From: Spinacia oleracea
Lineage: Eukaryota > Streptophyta > Magnoliopsida > Caryophyllales > Amaranthaceae
Reading direction: 5' to 3'
Assembly: GCF_020520425.1 (NCBI RefSeq)
Contig: NC_079490.1
Coordinates: forward strand, 3,038,001 to 3,102,000
Length of the DNA stretch: 64,000 nt
Shown here: piece by piece, positions 58,412 to 64,000 of the stretch
Layout of the letters: each line of letters starts with the position of its first letter
How positions within the stretch are numbered: position 1 is the stretch's first letter
The notes under the pieces: model-generated
Told to the model about the DNA's origin: nothing
Databases searched by the model: none
Seen by the model: only the letters and a program-made list of their open reading frames with translations
Translations under genes and position numbers: made by a program

Positions 58412-58509
58412 CTTGTTTTCAAAAAAATATACGTATTCATTTTTTTTTAATGCATTTCATTAGAAAGGTGGGTACACGTATGCCAATAGATGGTTACACC
58501 ATAAACATC

Positions 58510-58659
58510 ACAGCCCGGCCCAACAAATATGGGCCCAACTCGTCCATCACTCGTTCTATAAATAATTAGAAGCCCAGTATTATTTCTTATCATATCCCCC
58601 ACCCCCCAACTAGGGTTTTTCAGAGATTTCGGAGCTGAGCATTTCGTGAATCGCTCGCA
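58510..58659 (+). promoter_or_regulatory. RPL10 core promoter and leader
   Basis: It contains site-II-like GGGCCCA (58531-58537) with GCCCGGCCCA just before it, a TATA-like TCTATAAATAA (58555-58565), GAAGCCCAG, and a telo-box in reverse TAGGGTTT (58611-58618). Site II plus telo-box is the usual set for plant ribosomal protein genes. Confidence 0.75.
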
Positions 58660-61716
<3,057 letters not shown>

Positions 61717-61960
61717 GAGAATACAAGCTTCATAATTTCTTTGGGTTTGAGTTAGTTGTGATCAATCAAAACCAGAATCCTTTTTTTTAACTGTAGTTTC
61801 AACTTTATGTTATTTTCAGAGATTATTGTTGTTGGCCCAAGTTTTGATATTGGAGATCCTTTTTGTTTTAAACGTCAATTAATGTATCCTTAAAATGTGT
61901 ACCAATGAATCTGTTTTACAGTTGTTGCTTTTGAGCCTGAACTACATTGTTTGAACTTAG

Positions 61961-62081
61961 GTTGGATTAAAAAACACTATTATCACACCCAAAATACTGT
62001 TTTTTGGTGTGATAATAGTGGTGTAACAAGTCTTCACTTATAACCTAATGGGTTGTTATAATAGTGTTTTTTAATCCAAAC
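61961..62081. mobile_element. Small inverted-repeat element (121 bp), MITE-like
   Basis: The ends TTGGATTAAAAAACACTA and complement TAGTGTTTTTTAATCCAA are inverted, with an inner palindrome around GGTGTGATAATAGTGG. No clear target duplication was found. It lies just after the RPL10 3' region. Confidence 0.6.
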
Positions 62082-62183
62082 TAGTTTGAAGTAAGATTGT
62101 GATTGTTGTGGAGCACAAATTAGAAGGTGCACCCAATTGTGTGTATTTCTACATACAATTGGGGTAAAAAGCGCATTTTTCAA

Positions 62184-62571
62184 GGATTTTTTGTCATTTA
62201 ACACCTTAAAAAAACTAGTTTTTGTAATTTAACACCTTACTTATTTTTTATTGTTTTTAAACACCTTAAAAAACAAAAAAAAATTTAGAAATCAACACCA
62301 CTTGACAATTTTTATTAGAAAAAATATTAGTTTTTAACTATGCTAAAGGTTCCAAGGCATGATATGGTGGTAAACAACTCCTTCTACTATCAAATTATGC
62401 TTTGGAAGTTATAGCATGATAAAAAATCAACGTTTTTTTCTTATGAAAATCGTTAAGCGGTGTTGATTTATAAATTTTTAGATTTTTAAGGTGTTTAAAT
62501 ATAATAAAAAATAAGTAAGGTGTTTAATTACAAAAATTAATTTTGTTAAGGTGTTAAATGATAAAAAATCC
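62184..62571. mobile_element. MULE-type MITE (388 bp)
   Basis: Long inverted ends of about 100 bp or more (GGATTTTTTGTCATTTAACA against, inward from 62571, GGATTTTTTATCATTTAACA) carry repeated AACACCTTA words. The flanks ATTTTTCAA (62175-62183) and TTTTTTCAA (62572-62580) make a 9-bp duplication with one difference. There is no gene inside. Confidence 0.75.
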
Positions 62572-62716
62572 TTTTTTCAATTTATAAGCACATTTTCGTG
62601 GTTTAAAAGCACATTTTTACCATTTAAAAAAGTACACTATTTTTGTAGAAAAAAATCTTTTTATTTTAACAATTATATATTTATATTGCATTCAACAATA
62701 TGTTGTTTTCACTTAG

Positions 62717-63194
62717 GAGCTGTGCGACATGCAAGTCTCATGCATGGTTTTTAATGAGAGTGTAGAAGTGAGGAATCCTCTTTTCGACTCAGACTCTTCC
62801 ACTCCAATCGTTGCTTTTCTTTCTGTTACTTCGAAAGTAGCTGCTTCAGCTTCACCCACTCGAATTTTTGACATTCCCTTTTATTTCTCATCAAAAGAAT
62901 GGCATATTCTTCTGGAAATTCTAGCTATTCTTAGCATGATGTTGGGGAATCTCATTGCTATTACTCAAACAAGCATGAAACGTATGCTTGCATATTCGTC
63001 CACATGTCAAATCGGATATGTAATTATTGGAATAATTGTTGGAGACTCAAATGATGGATATGCAAGCATGATAACTTATATGTTGTTTTATATCTCCATG
63101 AATCTAGGAACTTTTGCTTGCATTTTATTATTTGGTTTACGTAGTGGAACTGATTACATTCGAGATTATGCAGGATTATACACGAAAGATCCTT
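62717..63194 (+). pseudogene. ndhB: Nuclear copy of plastid DNA: ndhB intron end and exon 2 fragment
   Basis: The first bases (GAGCTGTGCGACATGCAAGT then CTCATGCATGG) are domain V of the plastid ndhB group II intron. The frame that follows is NdhB exon 2: [32 protein letters not shown]-like segments, [20 protein letters not shown] and [14 protein letters not shown], ending at [12 protein letters not shown]. NdhB is a membrane subunit of the chloroplast NDH complex, but here there is no exon 1 or rest of exon 2, so this is a non-functional transfer. Several substitutions against the usual plastid sequence (for example STCQ where plastids have SIGQ) show it is not brand new. Confidence 0.88.
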
Positions 63195-63204
63195 ACAAGC
63201 CATA

Positions 63205-64000
63205 ATAGTGTGGATTTGAGAGATTTTGTTTATTTGTCAAAAATGAAGATATGACACTATACCCGTCAAAATTTAAAAATAAAAATAAAAAATGATACTA
63301 TACAAGGTAAATATAACTTGCTAATTGCAACCATAAATCACCTTAGACTAGTAAAGTTATCAAATCACACTAGGTTATCAAAAGTGACTCTGCTAGTTGT
63401 TAAAATATTAATCTAGAAAAACCTAAAAATATATGAAGGTATGCTATAATCTAGAATAATTTTAGGAAATATCTAGGAGTTAGCCTAGAAAAATCTAGTA
63501 ACTAAAATGTCAAGAATTCCTACAAAATATCTAGTAGCTAAAGATATTTAGTAGTAAGAAAATATGTTAGAAAATATATGTCACCTTCTACTACTATTAT
63601 ATATATACACCTCTTGTATACATGATTGTGATGAAAAACTAAGAAAATATATCAGATCCCCACAAATTAACTGTGAAATTAATCTTAATTTTAAGATCTA
63701 GCACGAGCAAAAACATGAATTTCACTTGTAACTGAAATTTCAAAAACAAAAGGCAATTTAAATATGATCCTAAACAACAATCCAAATTCCTAATATGGTA
63801 CAAAGTAAGTTATCAAAATGGTAGCAAAACCTAAAATAAAAAGATATGAGAGATACCTTGAGATAGAAAAATAAAAAACACCCAGATTTTTTGTTTTCAC
63901 TTACGTGCGGTCAGTGGACATGGGAAGAATATCATGTTCTTGATATTCTTAATGCACATATTTTTCATTGCTATCTCTCACATGGTAGGAGTTCCCAAAC
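63205..64000 (+). repeat. Duplicated block, copy 2, running off the window end
   Basis: This is the partner of 53531-54225. It begins a few bases after the plastid-derived piece (ATAATAGTGTGGATTTGAG) and lacks the SINE. It has extra short segments (63262-63292 and about 63390-63440). The match continues to the last base of the window. Confidence 0.8.

Noticed and set aside
62729-63205. Open ndhB-like frame as a working nuclear gene
   Set aside because: It begins within the group II intron, lacks exon 1 and most of exon 2, and has no transit peptide. A plastid DNA insertion explains it.

Overview
The window is nuclear DNA of a flowering plant. The genes have introns, and the intergenic DNA is AT-rich and packed with plant-type LTR retrotransposons, MITEs, MULEs, a SINE, Helitrons and a piece of plastid DNA. 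The genes read as eudicot. A Caryophyllales/chenopod source such as spinach or beet is a guess from repeat style, not proven here.

Layout. 1-20920 is a three-level nest of LTR elements. A Ty3/gypsy element of the Tat/Retand type lies on the minus strand, with its far LTR outside the window. A 1482-bp solo LTR of another gypsy family (2580-4061, duplication GGGGT) and a complete Ty1/copia element (9529-19921, duplication ATGCG, two 1341-bp LTRs almost identical) both sit inside it. The Tat element ends inside or beside an unrecognised reading frame (20921-21324). 21.3-24.3 kb is repeat-rich and gene-free.

Host genes follow. An RKF3-like SPARK-domain receptor kinase is on the minus strand (24464-26425), with two families of tandem repeats directly upstream. 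An 8-exon METTL21/Methyltransf_16-type methyltransferase is on the minus strand (31657-36436). Hydroxymethylglutaryl-CoA lyase (41027-45432), a 6-exon conserved 112-residue protein (46869-53094) and ribosomal protein uL16/RPL10 (58660-61716) are on the plus strand. I worked out exon chains for all of these by splice signals and reading-frame phase, and each closes in frame. The genes have unrelated jobs: signalling at the cell surface, protein methylation, leucine breakdown and translation. I see no gene cluster or shared pathway.

Most striking points. (1) The methyltransferase gene carries an AT-AC U12-type intron, with a good branch point, and also a GC-AG intron. (2) Its intron 2 holds five tandem 184-bp units that each copy exon 2 with its splice signals. 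RPL10 shows the same kind of event twice, duplicating the acceptor side and the donor side of its main exon. (3) A 2.7-kb Helitron carrying a promoter-leader-first-exon fragment of a host-like gene sits about 250 bp upstream of the RPL10 start codon. (4) A 750-bp MULE with a 9-bp duplication and gene-like cargo lies in the methyltransferase's last intron. (5) A plastid ndhB fragment with its group II intron domain V joins a duplicated block whose other copy contains a SINE, so the two copies serve as filled and empty site.
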